64,000 nucleotides of DNA from positions 62,001-126,000 of the forward strand of contig NZ_CP107931.1 in assembly GCF_036023875.1 (NCBI RefSeq), in the 5' to 3' direction. The notes beneath the pieces are model-generated. The model was not told the DNA's origin and searched no databases. It was given only the letters and a program-made list of their open reading frames with translations. Positions 1 to 9,798 of this stretch are shown piece by piece; position 1 is the stretch's first letter; every line of letters begins with the position of its first letter. Both the position numbers and the translations under genes were made by a program. The DNA comes from Mycobacterium sp. NBC_00419 (GTDB lineage: Bacteria; Actinomycetota; Actinomycetes; Mycobacteriales; Mycobacteriaceae).

Positions 1-1911
<1,911 letters not shown>

Positions 1912-1912
1912 C

Positions 1913-1970
1913 AGCACTAAACAGCGAAACCCCGCGGACTTCGGTCCGCGGGGTTTCGTCGTTTAGTGCT
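1913..1970. terminator. Long two-part terminator hairpin after katG
   Basis: The inner stem has 15 bp (1925-1939 with 1944-1958) and a TTCG tetraloop. A further outer stem of 10 bp (AGCACTAAAC, 1913-1922, with GTTTAGTGCT, 1961-1970) follows after a 2-nt internal mismatch. It begins 2 nt after the katG stop and ends on the stop codon of the convergent small gene, so it can end transcription from both sides. No long T-run follows, as is common in mycobacteria. Confidence 0.85.
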
Positions 1971-2275
1971 TAGTTGCAGGCGCCGGCGTTGACCCAACGG
2001 CCATTCCAGCCCACGCACCCGGTGACCGGTGGCGGTGGCGGAGGCGGCGGGTAGTCCTCGGGCAGAGGCGCGTAGTAGGCCGGCGGCGGGACATACGGTG
2101 CCACCACGTCGGCCAGATTGGCGCAGCCGCTGACCGTGACCCGCCGGCCCGCGCTGGCGCAGACATCGGCCTTGGCCTCGCCGCTGGGCTGGATCGTCGT
2201 GATGGTCAGCGGAATGCCGCTCAGCGCCATCACCACGGCGGCGGCACCCCCCAGAGTTCGCACCGGATACTTCAT
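1970..2275 (-). CDS. Small secreted proline-rich protein
   Basis: A 101-residue protein with a signal peptide (MKYPVRTLGGAAAVVMALSG) cleaved near GEAKADVCAS. A short cysteine-containing segment, a Pro/Tyr-rich linker with a run of eight prolines (about residues 77-84) and a C-terminal GCVGWNGRWVNAGACN motif follow. Small exported proteins of this layout recur in mycobacteria, with no function I know of. The start ATG at 2275 has GAGGAG 12 nt upstream; the in-frame ATG at 2287 would abut that GAGGAG and is less likely. It converges on katG across a shared terminator. Confidence 0.8.
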   Translation of the reverse strand: MKYPVRTLGGAAAVVMALSGIPLTITTIQPSGEAKADVCASAGRRVTVSGCANLADVVAPYVPPPAYYAPLPEDYPPPPPPPPVTGCVGWNGRWVNAGACN

Positions 2276-2324
2276 TGCCTGTCCCATCTCCTCGTCGGCC
2301 GAGCCGGGTTCGGACGTGCAGCGG

Positions 2325-2330
2325 AGTATA
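2325..2330 (-). promoter_or_regulatory. -10 element TATACT of the small secreted protein gene
   Basis: TATACT on the reverse strand about 50 nt upstream of the ATG at 2275, giving a 5' leader of roughly 43 nt that contains GAGGAG. No good -35 is visible. Confidence 0.5.
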
Positions 2331-2382
2331 ACGATGCCCGCTGTGCGCACCACTGAACTGTGTATCGGCGCAGGCAGTGGTC

Positions 2383-3249
2383 TCAGCCGACGGTGCTGCG
2401 CCGGCGTCGGCGCCACAGCACCCCGGTGGTCACCGCCGCGGCGAGCAGAACTCCGAGCGCCAGCAGCCACGGCCAGCCGCCGTGTGCGTACACCCAGCCC
2501 GCCACCGCCCGCTGGATCCGGCCCGCGGCGTCGATCACCGGGTCCTGCGCACTGCCGCCCCCGCTGAACAACCGGATCTCGTAGACGCCGTAGTAGCCGA
2601 CGTAGAGCCCGACGAGAACCAGCACCACCCCGCTGATCCGGTTGACGTAGGGCAACACCTGGCGCATGCGGTCGACCAGGGTCGAGTTGGCGAAGGCGAC
2701 CCCCACCGCGAGTACCCCGACGACGAGGGCCAGCCCGGCCGCGTAGGCCACGTAGGCCGCGAGGCCGTCGAGCAGGGAACCGCCGCGTGCGGTGCTGCCG
2801 GTCACGGCGAGGAACGGGCCGATGGTGCACGACAAGGATGCGATCGCATACCCCACGCCGTAGCCGAACATCGACCCGACCTTGGCCGTGGGTGTCCAGC
2901 GGCCACCGAACCGAGCAGGGCCCGAACCGAGTCCGAGTTCCCGCCCGGACGCCAGCCACAATCCCAGGGCCACAAGGAAAATCCCGACAACCACGGTCAG
3001 GTACGGCGCATAGCGCTGCACTGTCGAGGCGACCGACACGGTCAACAGGCCGAAGGATCCGAACACCACGAGGAAGCCCAGTGCCATCGCGAGGGTGGCA
3101 ACCAGTGCGCGGCCCACCGCCGCCAGGCGGCTGGATTCCTCTCCGTTGACGACCAGCGCGAGGTAGGCCGGCAGCATCGCGAATCCGCAGGGATTGAAGG
3201 CCGCCACCATTCCGGCGGCGAAGGCCAGACCAATCAGGTTTTGGTCCAC
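2383..3249 (-). CDS. CcdA/DsbD-type membrane electron-transfer protein
   Basis: A 288-residue polytopic membrane protein of the CcdA family (M. tuberculosis Rv2877c type), which moves reducing equivalents from cytoplasmic thioredoxin across the membrane to periplasmic thiol proteins. The two conserved cysteines are in NPCGFAMLPAYLAL (first helix) and SLSCTIGPFLAVTG (fourth helix region). About six to seven hydrophobic segments can be read, ending in an RRRRRS tail. It starts with GTG only 7 bp after the mpt53 stop and has no clear ribosome site, so it is probably translationally coupled to mpt53. The natural redox client is the thioredoxin-like protein encoded upstream. Confidence 0.9.
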   Translation of the reverse strand: MDQNLIGLAFAAGMVAAFNPCGFAMLPAYLALVVNGEESSRLAAVGRALVATLAMALGFLVVFGSFGLLTVSVASTVQRYAPYLTVVVGIFLVALGLWLASGRELGLGSGPARFGGRWTPTAKVGSMFGYGVGYAIASLSCTIGPFLAVTGSTARGGSLLDGLAAYVAYAAGLALVVGVLAVGVAFANSTLVDRMRQVLPYVNRISGVVLVLVGLYVGYYGVYEIRLFSGGGSAQDPVIDAAGRIQRAVAGWVYAHGGWPWLLALGVLLAAAVTTGVLWRRRRRSTVG

Positions 3250-3256
3250 CGGGACG

Positions 3257-3763
3257 TCAGGAGGCCAGGGCGCGCACCCGGTCGGTGAGCTCCTGCTGCG
3301 ACATCGCCGAGGTCGGGTTGTTCACGAACGTCGAGGTTCCGTCGGGACGCACGAACACGTAGGCGGGCTGCCACGGCACATTGAAGCGCGCCCAGATCGA
3401 TCCGTCCGCATCGTTGAGGTTGGTGAAGTTCAGGTTGTACTTCGAGACGAAGTTCTCCATCTGACCGACGTCGGACCGGGCGGCGACGCCCACGAAGGTG
3501 ACCTTCGGGTTGGCCGCCGCCACCGCGCTGACGTTGGGAGCCTCGGCGTTGCAGAACGGGCACCACGGCGTCCAGAACCACAGCACCGCGGGCTTGCCCT
3601 GCAGGCTTGCCCCGTTGAACGGGGCGCCGCTGAGGGTCGTTCCGGTGAAGTTCAGCTGGTCGTCGGCGACGGCGGCCGGCGGGCTGGCCACGCTGAACAC
3701 CAGCGCGGTGCTGGCCAGAACCAGGGCGGCCGTTCGGATGGCGCGGTGGAATCGAAGTTTCAT
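3257..3763 (-). CDS. mpt53: Secreted thioredoxin-like protein Mpt53 (DsbE-like)
   Basis: A 168-residue exported thiol-disulfide oxidoreductase. The signal peptide (MKLRFHRAIRTAALVLAS) ends near PPAAVADD. The thioredoxin fold follows with the active site FWTPWCPFCNAEAP (CPFC) around residues 67-73 and the cis-Pro loop NVPWQPAYVFV. M. tuberculosis Mpt53 oxidises or isomerises disulfides in secreted proteins. It is the first gene of a two-gene operon with the CcdA-type protein, the same order as Rv2878c-Rv2877c, which supports the identification. A CTGAAC-T-GTTCAG palindrome lies 77-89 nt upstream. Confidence 0.92.
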   Translation of the reverse strand: MKLRFHRAIRTAALVLASTALVFSVASPPAAVADDQLNFTGTTLSGAPFNGASLQGKPAVLWFWTPWCPFCNAEAPNVSAVAAANPKVTFVGVAARSDVGQMENFVSKYNLNFTNLNDADGSIWARFNVPWQPAYVFVRPDGTSTFVNNPTSAMSQQELTDRVRALAS

Positions 3764-3839
3764 GAGGTGACCTCCCGGCCGTTGATGGTCTCGCCGTGAC
3801 GCCGACGGGTGTGCGCGCGGCCCACGGTGGTGTCACGAA

Positions 3840-3852
3840 CTGAACTGTTCAG
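3840..3852. promoter_or_regulatory. Palindrome upstream of mpt53
   Basis: CTGAAC-T-GTTCAG is a perfect 6-1-6 inverted repeat in the gap between mpt53 (reverse) and the TetR gene (forward). A further GTTCA follows at 3855. It is a candidate operator for the mpt53-ccdA operon. The binding protein cannot be named from the sequence. Confidence 0.4.
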
Positions 3853-3945
3853 AAGTTCACCGTATGGCCCTGCCCAAACCGCGGCTACGCCATCGCGGCA
3901 GGGGTCAGAATTGCGTAATCGCGCGGGCAGAAGCCTGTTGACAAT

Positions 3946-3958
3946 TTACGTGACGTAA
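3946..3958. promoter_or_regulatory. Putative TetR operator TTACGTGACGTAA
   Basis: A perfect 6-1-6 palindrome lying just downstream of a -35-like TTGACA (3938-3943) and 16 bp before the GTG start of the TetR gene. This placement, between -35 and -10, is what an autorepressed TetR operon would show. A -10 near 3962-3969 would give a leaderless GTG start. Confidence 0.6.
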
Positions 3959-3974
3959 CGAAACATAAACCGCC

Positions 3975-4613
3975 GTGAGCCCCACCGCTGTCCCGGAACC
4001 CGAATCCGGACGCGAGCCGGTGCGTGGGCGGCCCCGTGATCCACGCACCGATGACGCCATCATGGCGGCCACCCGACGGCTCCTGACCGACGTCGGATAC
4101 GAGCAGGTGTCCATGGAGTCGATCGCCCGGTCGGCGGGCGTGAGCCGCCCGACGATCTACCGGCGGTGGCCGTCGAAAGCCCATGTCGTGTTCGAGGCGG
4201 CGTTCGGTTCGGCCGCCGAACCCGACATGGTGGTGCGGACCGGGGACTTCACCCGCGATCTTCACGAATTCATCCGGCGGGCGCTCGCCTTCTGGCGCGA
4301 GCCGGTGGTGGAGGCAGCGACAATGGGCATCCTTGCCGAACGGCGCCGCGACGCCCAATTGCACATCCGCACACAGCAACTGCTCGATGACATGATCCGC
4401 GCCGAGCTGGCCGCACTGGTGCGCGCCGGCGCCGAACAGGGCGTCGTGCGCGCCGATGTCGACACCGACACGTTGTTCAACACCCTCGTCGGAGCGGCGT
4501 TCTACACCGCGCTGGTCGACGGGCGTGACACCTCCGATCAACTCGCCGACAAGCTGTCCGCCCTGGTGATGCGAGGCGTGCAGGACGACCGACAAGACAA
4601 GGAACAGCGATGA
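3975..4613 (+). CDS. TetR-family transcriptional regulator
   Basis: A 212-residue regulator. The N-terminal helix-turn-helix is at about residues 25-70 (MESIARSAGVSRPTIYRRWP, preceded by DDAIMAATRRLLTDVGYEQV), and the C-terminal ligand domain is of the TetR_C type (RRDAQLHIRTQQLLDDMIRA). It begins with GTG and overlaps the DUF1214 gene by ATGA, so it is the first gene of an operon with DUF1214 and sulfotransferase genes. The 13-bp palindrome at 3946-3958 is its likely autoregulatory site. The ligand is unknown; a lipid or xenobiotic would suit the neighbours. Confidence 0.9.
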   Translation: MSPTAVPEPESGREPVRGRPRDPRTDDAIMAATRRLLTDVGYEQVSMESIARSAGVSRPTIYRRWPSKAHVVFEAAFGSAAEPDMVVRTGDFTRDLHEFIRRALAFWREPVVEAATMGILAERRRDAQLHIRTQQLLDDMIRAELAALVRAGAEQGVVRADVDTDTLFNTLVGAAFYTALVDGRDTSDQLADKLSALVMRGVQDDRQDKEQR

Positions 4614-5692
4614 CGAACGATGTTGTGGCGCAGGAGCTTTCGAAGGCGTTCCGCGACCTGCTCGATGAGGTCGCGGCCATCGAGGGCAAAATCCTCAACG
4701 CCGATCCCCCACTTGACGAGCCTGACGTCATCGACGGCTATCGCCTGACGTTCAGCCTGTTGCGGGTCGCCGTCGACGCCTACGTGTGGGGTGACAAGGC
4801 CAACCCCCGGTTCGTCGACGTGATCGGCCCCTACCAGCGCTGGGGCGGCGACAACTCCGACGCCTTCTATCAGCTTGCGCCGATCGACCCGAATCGCACC
4901 TACCGGGTCCGCGGCAACCGTGGTGACTCGGTGTATCTGTCCATCACCGTCTACGGCGGCCCCGACGACGGGCACTACAGCAATCGGATTGTCGGGACCA
5001 TGAACGACCGCTCACTGGAGTTCGACGACGAGGGCAACTTCGAGTTCACCATCAGCCCCGATCCGCAGCCCAGGGCATGGCTCAAACTCGAACCCGATGC
5101 CGTCGTCGCACTGACCCGCGACTACCTGGAGAACCCGGAATCCGATCGGCGCGTGCAGTGGACGATCGAGGCCGTCGACCCGCCGGCCCGCCTCATCGAG
5201 AGCCGCACCGACCTGATCCGCCGGCTGCGGGCAGCCAAAAACTGGCTCAACGAACAGGTTTCGTTCATCCCCGTCAAGGTCGAGCCGCCGAACGAGATCG
5301 CCGAACCCTACCCGGTTCCGCAACAGACCTACGGCTGGGCGGCAGGCGATGCGGCGTACGCGATGGGAGCCTACGAATTGGCGCCGAATCAGGCACTGAT
5401 CATCGAAGGCACGTCGCCGCCCTGTGTGTTCTGGAACCTCTGCCTGTGGAACCCGTGGTTGCACACCTACGACTACACCTACGAGAAGGTGACCATCAAC
5501 GGCGCGCATGTCACCTACGAGCCGGACGGGTCGTGGCGAATCGTGGTCAGCGACAGCGATCCCGGCCAGCCCAACTGGGTGTCCACCGCCGGGCGCCGCA
5601 AGGGCCTGATCTGGCTGCGCTGGTTCCTGCCCGAGGAAACCCCCACACGCCCGACCTGCCGGGTGGTCGACGTCGCGGAGCTGTCGGCATGA
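4610..5692 (+). CDS. DUF1214-domain protein
   Basis: A 360-residue cytoplasmic protein without signal peptide or membrane segment. The C-terminal half carries the DUF1214 signature region (ALIIEGTSPPCVFWNLCLWN through VSTAGRRKGLIWLRWFLPEE). The family has no established reaction; members often sit beside lipid- or steroid-related genes in mycobacteria. Its start overlaps the TetR stop (ATGA) and its stop overlaps the next start (ATGA), so the three genes form one translationally coupled operon. Given its neighbours it may modify or bind a hydrophobic substrate that is also sulfated; this is inference only. Confidence 0.88.
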   Translation: MTNDVVAQELSKAFRDLLDEVAAIEGKILNADPPLDEPDVIDGYRLTFSLLRVAVDAYVWGDKANPRFVDVIGPYQRWGGDNSDAFYQLAPIDPNRTYRVRGNRGDSVYLSITVYGGPDDGHYSNRIVGTMNDRSLEFDDEGNFEFTISPDPQPRAWLKLEPDAVVALTRDYLENPESDRRVQWTIEAVDPPARLIESRTDLIRRLRAAKNWLNEQVSFIPVKVEPPNEIAEPYPVPQQTYGWAAGDAAYAMGAYELAPNQALIIEGTSPPCVFWNLCLWNPWLHTYDYTYEKVTINGAHVTYEPDGSWRIVVSDSDPGQPNWVSTAGRRKGLIWLRWFLPEETPTRPTCRVVDVAELSA

Positions 5693-6933
5693 CCGCCGGT
5701 GTCGCCCGGCCCGCGCCCATCAGATTCACCGACCTGGCCGACCCGGTGTATCCCGAGGCGGCGTGGGCGATGCGCGAGGCGCTGGCCGGCTATGGCGCAA
5801 TTCTCGAACTCGATCCGCAGGCGTTGCTCTCCGCGGCGACTGAGCGAACCGGACTCGACGATTTCGGCGACCCGGCCTTCCGTGAACGGCTCGACGTGCT
5901 GTGCGCATCGCTGCGAGAGGAGGCCGGACTGTCCGATGTCGGCGTCGCGGTGGCCTTCGAGCAACTCGTCGGCAACCTGGTGAACCGGCTGCGGCTGGAG
6001 GCCCTGATCGCCGAGCACCCGCAGATCGAGGACATCGAGATCGAACGGCCCATCATCATCTGCGGGCTGCCCCGCACCGGGACCACCCACCTGCACAACC
6101 TGATGGCCGCCGACCCGAACCTGCGCTACCTGCCGTACTGGGAAAGCCTCGAGCCCTTCCCCGCACCCGGCGAGGAGGACCAAGCGCGCCAGGACCGATG
6201 TTCAGCCGGCCTGGATCTGGTGAACACCTCGATGCCGGAGTTCCGGCGCATGCACGACATGACCGTCGACCACGCGCACGAAGAGATTCAGCTGCTGGCC
6301 AACGATCTGTCCACCATGCTGTTCGAAACCACTTACTATCTGCCGACTTTCGCCGAGTACTACAAAGCCCACGATCAGGGCCCGTCGTATGCCTACCTCA
6401 AACGCAGCCTGAAGGCACTGCAGTTCCTTCGCGGTGGAACACGATGGGTGCTCAAATCGCCGCAGCACCTTGAACAGTTCCCGACGCTGTATGCGACCTT
6501 CCCGGACGCCACGTTCGTCGTCACCCATCGCGATCCCGTCGACGTGACCCGGTCGATGTCCACCATGGTGGCCTACGCCTCCCGGATGGCGACCGCGCAT
6601 CCCGATCCGCGCAAGATCGGGAACTACTGGCTGGGCCGCGCCGAAGACCTGTTCAACGGATGCGTATGGCACCGCGATGTGCTGCCTGCCGATCAGTCGA
6701 TCGACGTGCGCTTCACCGACTTCATGGCCGACGAGGCCGGCACGCTGGCGTCGATCTACGAACTGGCCGATCAGCCCTTCGACAACGAGGTGCGTTCGGC
6801 GATGGCGGAGTTCATCGCAGCGCATCCCCGGGGCCGCTACGGCGAGGTGATCTACGACCTCGCCGACGTCGGACTCGACCCCGACGATGTGGCCGCCCGG
6901 TTGCGTAGTTACCGGGAGCGCTTCGTCGGCTGA
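5689..6933 (+). CDS. PAPS-dependent sulfotransferase family protein
   Basis: A 414-residue sulfotransferase, predicted to move sulfate from PAPS to a hydroxyl acceptor. The 5'-phosphosulfate loop is GLPRTGTTHLHNLM (about residues 126-139) and the 3'-phosphate motif is FVVTHRDPVDVTRSMS. The family (Sulfotransfer_3 type) is expanded in mycobacteria, where sulfolipids and sulfated glycolipids occur. The ATG overlaps the DUF1214 stop. Its last 25 bp overlap the end of the convergent Mrr-like gene. The acceptor is unknown. Confidence 0.9.
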   Translation: MTAGVARPAPIRFTDLADPVYPEAAWAMREALAGYGAILELDPQALLSAATERTGLDDFGDPAFRERLDVLCASLREEAGLSDVGVAVAFEQLVGNLVNRLRLEALIAEHPQIEDIEIERPIIICGLPRTGTTHLHNLMAADPNLRYLPYWESLEPFPAPGEEDQARQDRCSAGLDLVNTSMPEFRRMHDMTVDHAHEEIQLLANDLSTMLFETTYYLPTFAEYYKAHDQGPSYAYLKRSLKALQFLRGGTRWVLKSPQHLEQFPTLYATFPDATFVVTHRDPVDVTRSMSTMVAYASRMATAHPDPRKIGNYWLGRAEDLFNGCVWHRDVLPADQSIDVRFTDFMADEAGTLASIYELADQPFDNEVRSAMAEFIAAHPRGRYGEVIYDLADVGLDPDDVAARLRSYRERFVG

Positions 6934-7502
6934 ACGGGGTTGCGCGCCAGTCGCGCCAGCCGGGTGCGATCGACCAGCGCGCAGCCGTGCACCTCGGCCA
7001 GCTGTTCGGCCGCTCTGGTGTAGCGGTGATTGGACACCACCATAGTGGCGGTGCACTCGTAGACCGCCGCACCCGCGACCACCTGCTGGATCGCGGCGCC
7101 GTTGACCAGCCGGGCCGCCCGCTTGCATTGCACCGCGGTGCGCACGCCGTCGCGGGTGGCGATCAGGTCGACCCCGAAATCGCCTGTGGCCTTGGTCATT
7201 TCGATGTCGTAGCCACGACCCCGGAGTACCGCGGCGACGTAGTGCTCGAATTCGACGCCGGTCATCGCGTCGACGGCGGCCTGCCCGGAGGCGCGGTAGA
7301 GGGCGTCGAGACGCCGGTTCTGCCGATGGTCGAGATAAGCCAGCCCGGCCCGCCACGCACTCACCACGGTGGCGAGCGCGGTAAGTGCGGCTAGCACCCA
7401 CACCACGTTGTTCAGTAGACCCGCCAGCCCCAGAAGCGCGGTCGCCACGAGCCACAGACCCAGCCACTGCAGGGCGGTGCTCAGCGTCGGGTCCTCGCGC
7501 AC
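6909..7502 (-). CDS. Membrane-anchored Mrr-like restriction endonuclease
   Basis: A 197-residue protein with two N-terminal membrane helices (about residues 10-30 and 33-55) followed by an Mrr_cat-type nuclease fold: TGVEFEHYVAAVLRGRGY (Glu84/Glu86), GDFGVDLIA (Asp112) and AVQCKR (Gln125-x-Lys127), the PD-(D/E)xK pattern. Mrr proteins cut methylated or foreign DNA; tethering this domain to the membrane is a known but poorly understood variant. The GTG start lies 6 nt after a reverse-strand TACGGT (7509-7514), suggesting a leaderless transcript. No partner methylase is visible nearby. Confidence 0.87.
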   Translation of the reverse strand: MREDPTLSTALQWLGLWLVATALLGLAGLLNNVVWVLAALTALATVVSAWRAGLAYLDHRQNRRLDALYRASGQAAVDAMTGVEFEHYVAAVLRGRGYDIEMTKATGDFGVDLIATRDGVRTAVQCKRAARLVNGAAIQQVVAGAAVYECTATMVVSNHRYTRAAEQLAEVHGCALVDRTRLARLARNPVQPTKRSR

Positions 7503-7508
7503 GCAGTC

Positions 7509-7514
7509 ACCGTA
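7509..7514 (-). promoter_or_regulatory. Leaderless -10 element of the Mrr-like gene
   Basis: TACGGT on the reverse strand, 6 nt before the GTG at 7502. The spacing would put the transcription start on the start codon. There is no Shine-Dalgarno-like sequence. Confidence 0.5.
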
Positions 7515-7579
7515 GCGGCGCCACCCGACAGAACCGGGAACCGACGAACCTGGTCTGCCAAACCGTGACCCGTACCCAA

Positions 7580-7585
7580 TACAGT
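7580..7585 (+). promoter_or_regulatory. Leaderless -10 element of the luciferase-like gene
   Basis: TACAGT, 6 nt before the ATG at 7592, in the divergent gap with the Mrr-like gene. There is no ribosome site in front of the ATG, which fits a leaderless transcript. Confidence 0.5.
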
Positions 7586-7591
7586 GCTCTG

Positions 7592-8554
7592 ATGGCTCTT
7601 GCTGTTCTGCGGTTCAACTTCGCCTCCCCCGGTGGCGATCCCAAACTCCAAGGTGAACTGCTTTCGGCGGCACTGGAGTTGGCGCAGTACGTCGACACCC
7701 GCGGGGTTGCCGCCGTCAGCGTCGACGAGCACCACGCGACCGGCCACGGGTGGAGCTGCAATCCGGTCATGACCGCCGGGATGCTGCTGGCCCGCACCAC
7801 AAACATCATCGCCAGCATCGACTGCGCGCTGGGGCCGCTGTGGAATCCGGTCCGGATGGCCGAGGACATCGCCCTTGTCGACGCGATGAGCCGTGGGCGC
7901 CTGCACACCACCGTCGGCCTGGGCTATCGCGAAGTCGAGTACGACACCCTCGGCGTGGATTTCAGCAGGCGCGGTGAGCTGATGGACGAGGCCTTGGAGA
8001 CCATGCTGGCGGCCTGGTCCGGGGAGACCGGCGTGGTGTCGGGCACCTGGTCGCGCCCGCGTCCGCCGCTGTATGTCGGGGGTGGGGTGCGGGCGACGGT
8101 GCGCCGTGCGGTCCGCTTCGGTCTGCCGTTGAGCCTGCCCGACCACCGGCCCGACCTCGCCGAGTACTACCGCGAGCTGTGCCGGGAGGCCGGCATCCGG
8201 CCGTTCGTCATCATGCCCGCCGAGGTCAATCGCGGGATGATCTACCTGCACACCGACCCAGATCGGGCCTGGGCCGAACTCGGTGAGCACATCCTGTGGG
8301 AGGCCGTGACCTATGGGCAGTGGTCGCAGGAGACCCGGTCCCTGATGCATCTGCCCGGTGTGCAAACCCTCGACCAGGTGCGGGCCTCGGGGCGGTACCG
8401 CTTCCTGACCCCGGAGGAATTGATCGCCGAAGTGCGCGGCGCCGAGGACTTCGGCCCCATCACCTTGCATCCGCTGGTCGGCGGGATGCCCATCGAGGAG
8501 GCCTGGAAATCGGTGCAGCTGCTCACCGATGAGGTCCTGCCGGCGCTTTCCTAG
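7592..8554 (+). CDS. Luciferase-like (LLM class) flavin/F420-dependent oxidoreductase
   Basis: A 320-residue LLM-class oxidoreductase with the usual TIM-barrel pattern: N-terminal strand LAVLRFNFASPGG, VDEHHATGHGW, the NPVRMAEDIALVDAMSRGRL motif followed by VGLGYREVEYDTLGVDFSRR (cofactor phosphate region), and a GPITLHPLVGGMP C-terminal strand. Family members use FMN or F420; which one applies here is not decidable by eye. The ATG at 7592 is chosen because TACAGT sits 6 nt upstream. It is monocistronic and divergent from the Mrr-like gene. The substrate is unknown. Confidence 0.88.
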   Translation: MALAVLRFNFASPGGDPKLQGELLSAALELAQYVDTRGVAAVSVDEHHATGHGWSCNPVMTAGMLLARTTNIIASIDCALGPLWNPVRMAEDIALVDAMSRGRLHTTVGLGYREVEYDTLGVDFSRRGELMDEALETMLAAWSGETGVVSGTWSRPRPPLYVGGGVRATVRRAVRFGLPLSLPDHRPDLAEYYRELCREAGIRPFVIMPAEVNRGMIYLHTDPDRAWAELGEHILWEAVTYGQWSQETRSLMHLPGVQTLDQVRASGRYRFLTPEELIAEVRGAEDFGPITLHPLVGGMPIEEAWKSVQLLTDEVLPALS

Positions 8555-8574
8555 AGGTGCCGTCCAGCGATCCT

Positions 8575-8586
8575 TACTGATCAGTA
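8575..8586. repeat. Perfect 12-bp palindrome in an intergenic gap
   Basis: TACTGATCAGTA lies 20 bp after the luciferase-like stop and 182 bp before the STAS gene, flanked by CCT and GGG. It could be an operator or a weak terminator stem. There is no T-run. Confidence 0.35.
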
Positions 8587-8767
8587 GGGTCGCGCCGGTT
8601 CGGTCGATGTTGCCCGTTTTCGCGGAGTCGAGCGAAAGTTGGGTTCTTAACAGAGTTTTAGGCACTGCTCCCAGCCGCCTTAGATTTGCGGCATAGCGTT
8701 TGGGTCATTGGTGGGGAGGCCGCAAGGCGTACCCGCATCCGCACACTGACCGGAATTGAGGCTGCAC

Positions 8768-9202
8768 ATGACGAGTTTCACCTCTCGCTACGGCAACCCC
8801 GCTGTTGACTACAAGGGTGCCCACGTTCGCGCCCACTTCCGGCATGTGGCGACAGTAGCGGCGATCAGCGGCCGCATCGATGCCTCCAACGTCGACCAGG
8901 TGACCGACTACGTCAAGCGGTTCGTCCTGGCCGACCAGCCCTTCGTGCTCGATCTCAGCGGGGTGGATTCCTTTAGCCCCCAAGCACTTCGGTTGCTGTT
9001 CGCCGTCGATGACCGTTGCAGTGTGGTCGGCGTGGACTGGGCTGTCGTCGGCAGCGATGCGGTGACCCGGCGTCTGCGTATCCGCAACAACGACATCCTG
9101 TTCCCGGTGGTGGCGTCGGTGGCTGAGGCCGAGCACGAATTCGACGACGCGATCCTCAACCGCCGCCGCTTCCTGCTGCCGCTGCTGAGCAAGACCGCCT
9201 GA
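8768..9202 (+). CDS. STAS-domain (anti-sigma antagonist-like) protein
   Basis: A 144-residue single-domain protein. The STAS core runs VATVAAISGRIDASNVDQVT, FVLDLSGVDSFSPQALRLLF and AVVGSDAVTRRL. STAS proteins bind anti-sigma kinases; the usual phosphorylatable Ser region reads DSFSPQA, so a switch by phosphorylation is possible but unproven. The ATG at 8768 has GAGG 7 nt upstream and is preferred to the in-frame TTG at 8756. It resembles the small STAS proteins encoded near katG in M. tuberculosis (Rv1904 type); that link is from memory. The 213 bp before it hold only the palindrome at 8575. Confidence 0.82.
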   Translation: MTSFTSRYGNPAVDYKGAHVRAHFRHVATVAAISGRIDASNVDQVTDYVKRFVLADQPFVLDLSGVDSFSPQALRLLFAVDDRCSVVGVDWAVVGSDAVTRRLRIRNNDILFPVVASVAEAEHEFDDAILNRRRFLLPLLSKTA

Positions 9203-9244
9203 GCGCGGCTCGCCGGCTCGGCCGGCGCGCGTACCCTGATCAAC

Positions 9245-9796
9245 GTGGTTCGAACATCAGCAATCCTGACCGCTGCGGCGTTGACTGCTGCCGCGGTCCT
9301 CGCGGGAGCCGGCGCCGCAGGCGCTGATCCCACGACGCCGGATCCTTCACCTGCACCGACACCCTCGACGTCGGCGGCGCCGTCAGCGGCGCCTGCGCTG
9401 TCACTGGCTCCGACCACGGCGCCGACGACCCCGCCCGCAACGCCTCAAACGGCGATCGACCACAACGGCACCTACACCGTCGGCAGCGATATCGTCGCGG
9501 GCACCTACGCCTCGGCGGGCCCTGTCGAGGGCGACCGGTGCTACTGGCGGCGGATCGGCGGCCCGGACGGCGCGAGCACCCTGGACAACGCGCTCAGCGG
9601 CAAGCCGCAGGTCGTCCAGATCGAGCCGACGGATACCGCGTTCAAGACCAACGGCTGCCAGCCGTGGCAGCTCACCGATGCGCCGCCGCCGGGCCAGAAC
9701 CCGCCCTGGCTGTCTGGACTGCAGCTCAAGCACTACATCGACGTCATCAACGGCCTGGCCGGTGCGTCCGGCAACGGCCAGCTGCCGCCGTCGTAA
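9245..9796 (+). CDS. Secreted Pro/Thr/Ala-rich protein
   Basis: A 183-residue exported protein. The signal peptide (VRTSAILTAAALTAAAVLAG) ends near AAGADP. A low-complexity Pro-Ala-Thr-Ser linker follows (about residues 30-72), then a compact domain with two cysteines (GTYASAGPVEGDRCYWRR and NGCQPWQL) that could form one disulfide. The GTG start lies 7 nt after TACCCT (9232-9237), suggesting a leaderless message. I do not recognise a function. It converges with cdh, leaving a 2-bp gap. Confidence 0.8.
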   Translation: MVRTSAILTAAALTAAAVLAGAGAAGADPTTPDPSPAPTPSTSAAPSAAPALSLAPTTAPTTPPATPQTAIDHNGTYTVGSDIVAGTYASAGPVEGDRCYWRRIGGPDGASTLDNALSGKPQVVQIEPTDTAFKTNGCQPWQLTDAPPPGQNPPWLSGLQLKHYIDVINGLAGASGNGQLPPS

Positions 9797-9798
9797 CC

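Noticed and set aside
2377..3288. A 303-codon forward frame opposite ccdA
   Set aside because: The reverse frame gives a polytopic membrane protein with the two CcdA cysteines; the forward product is a charged low-complexity sequence.
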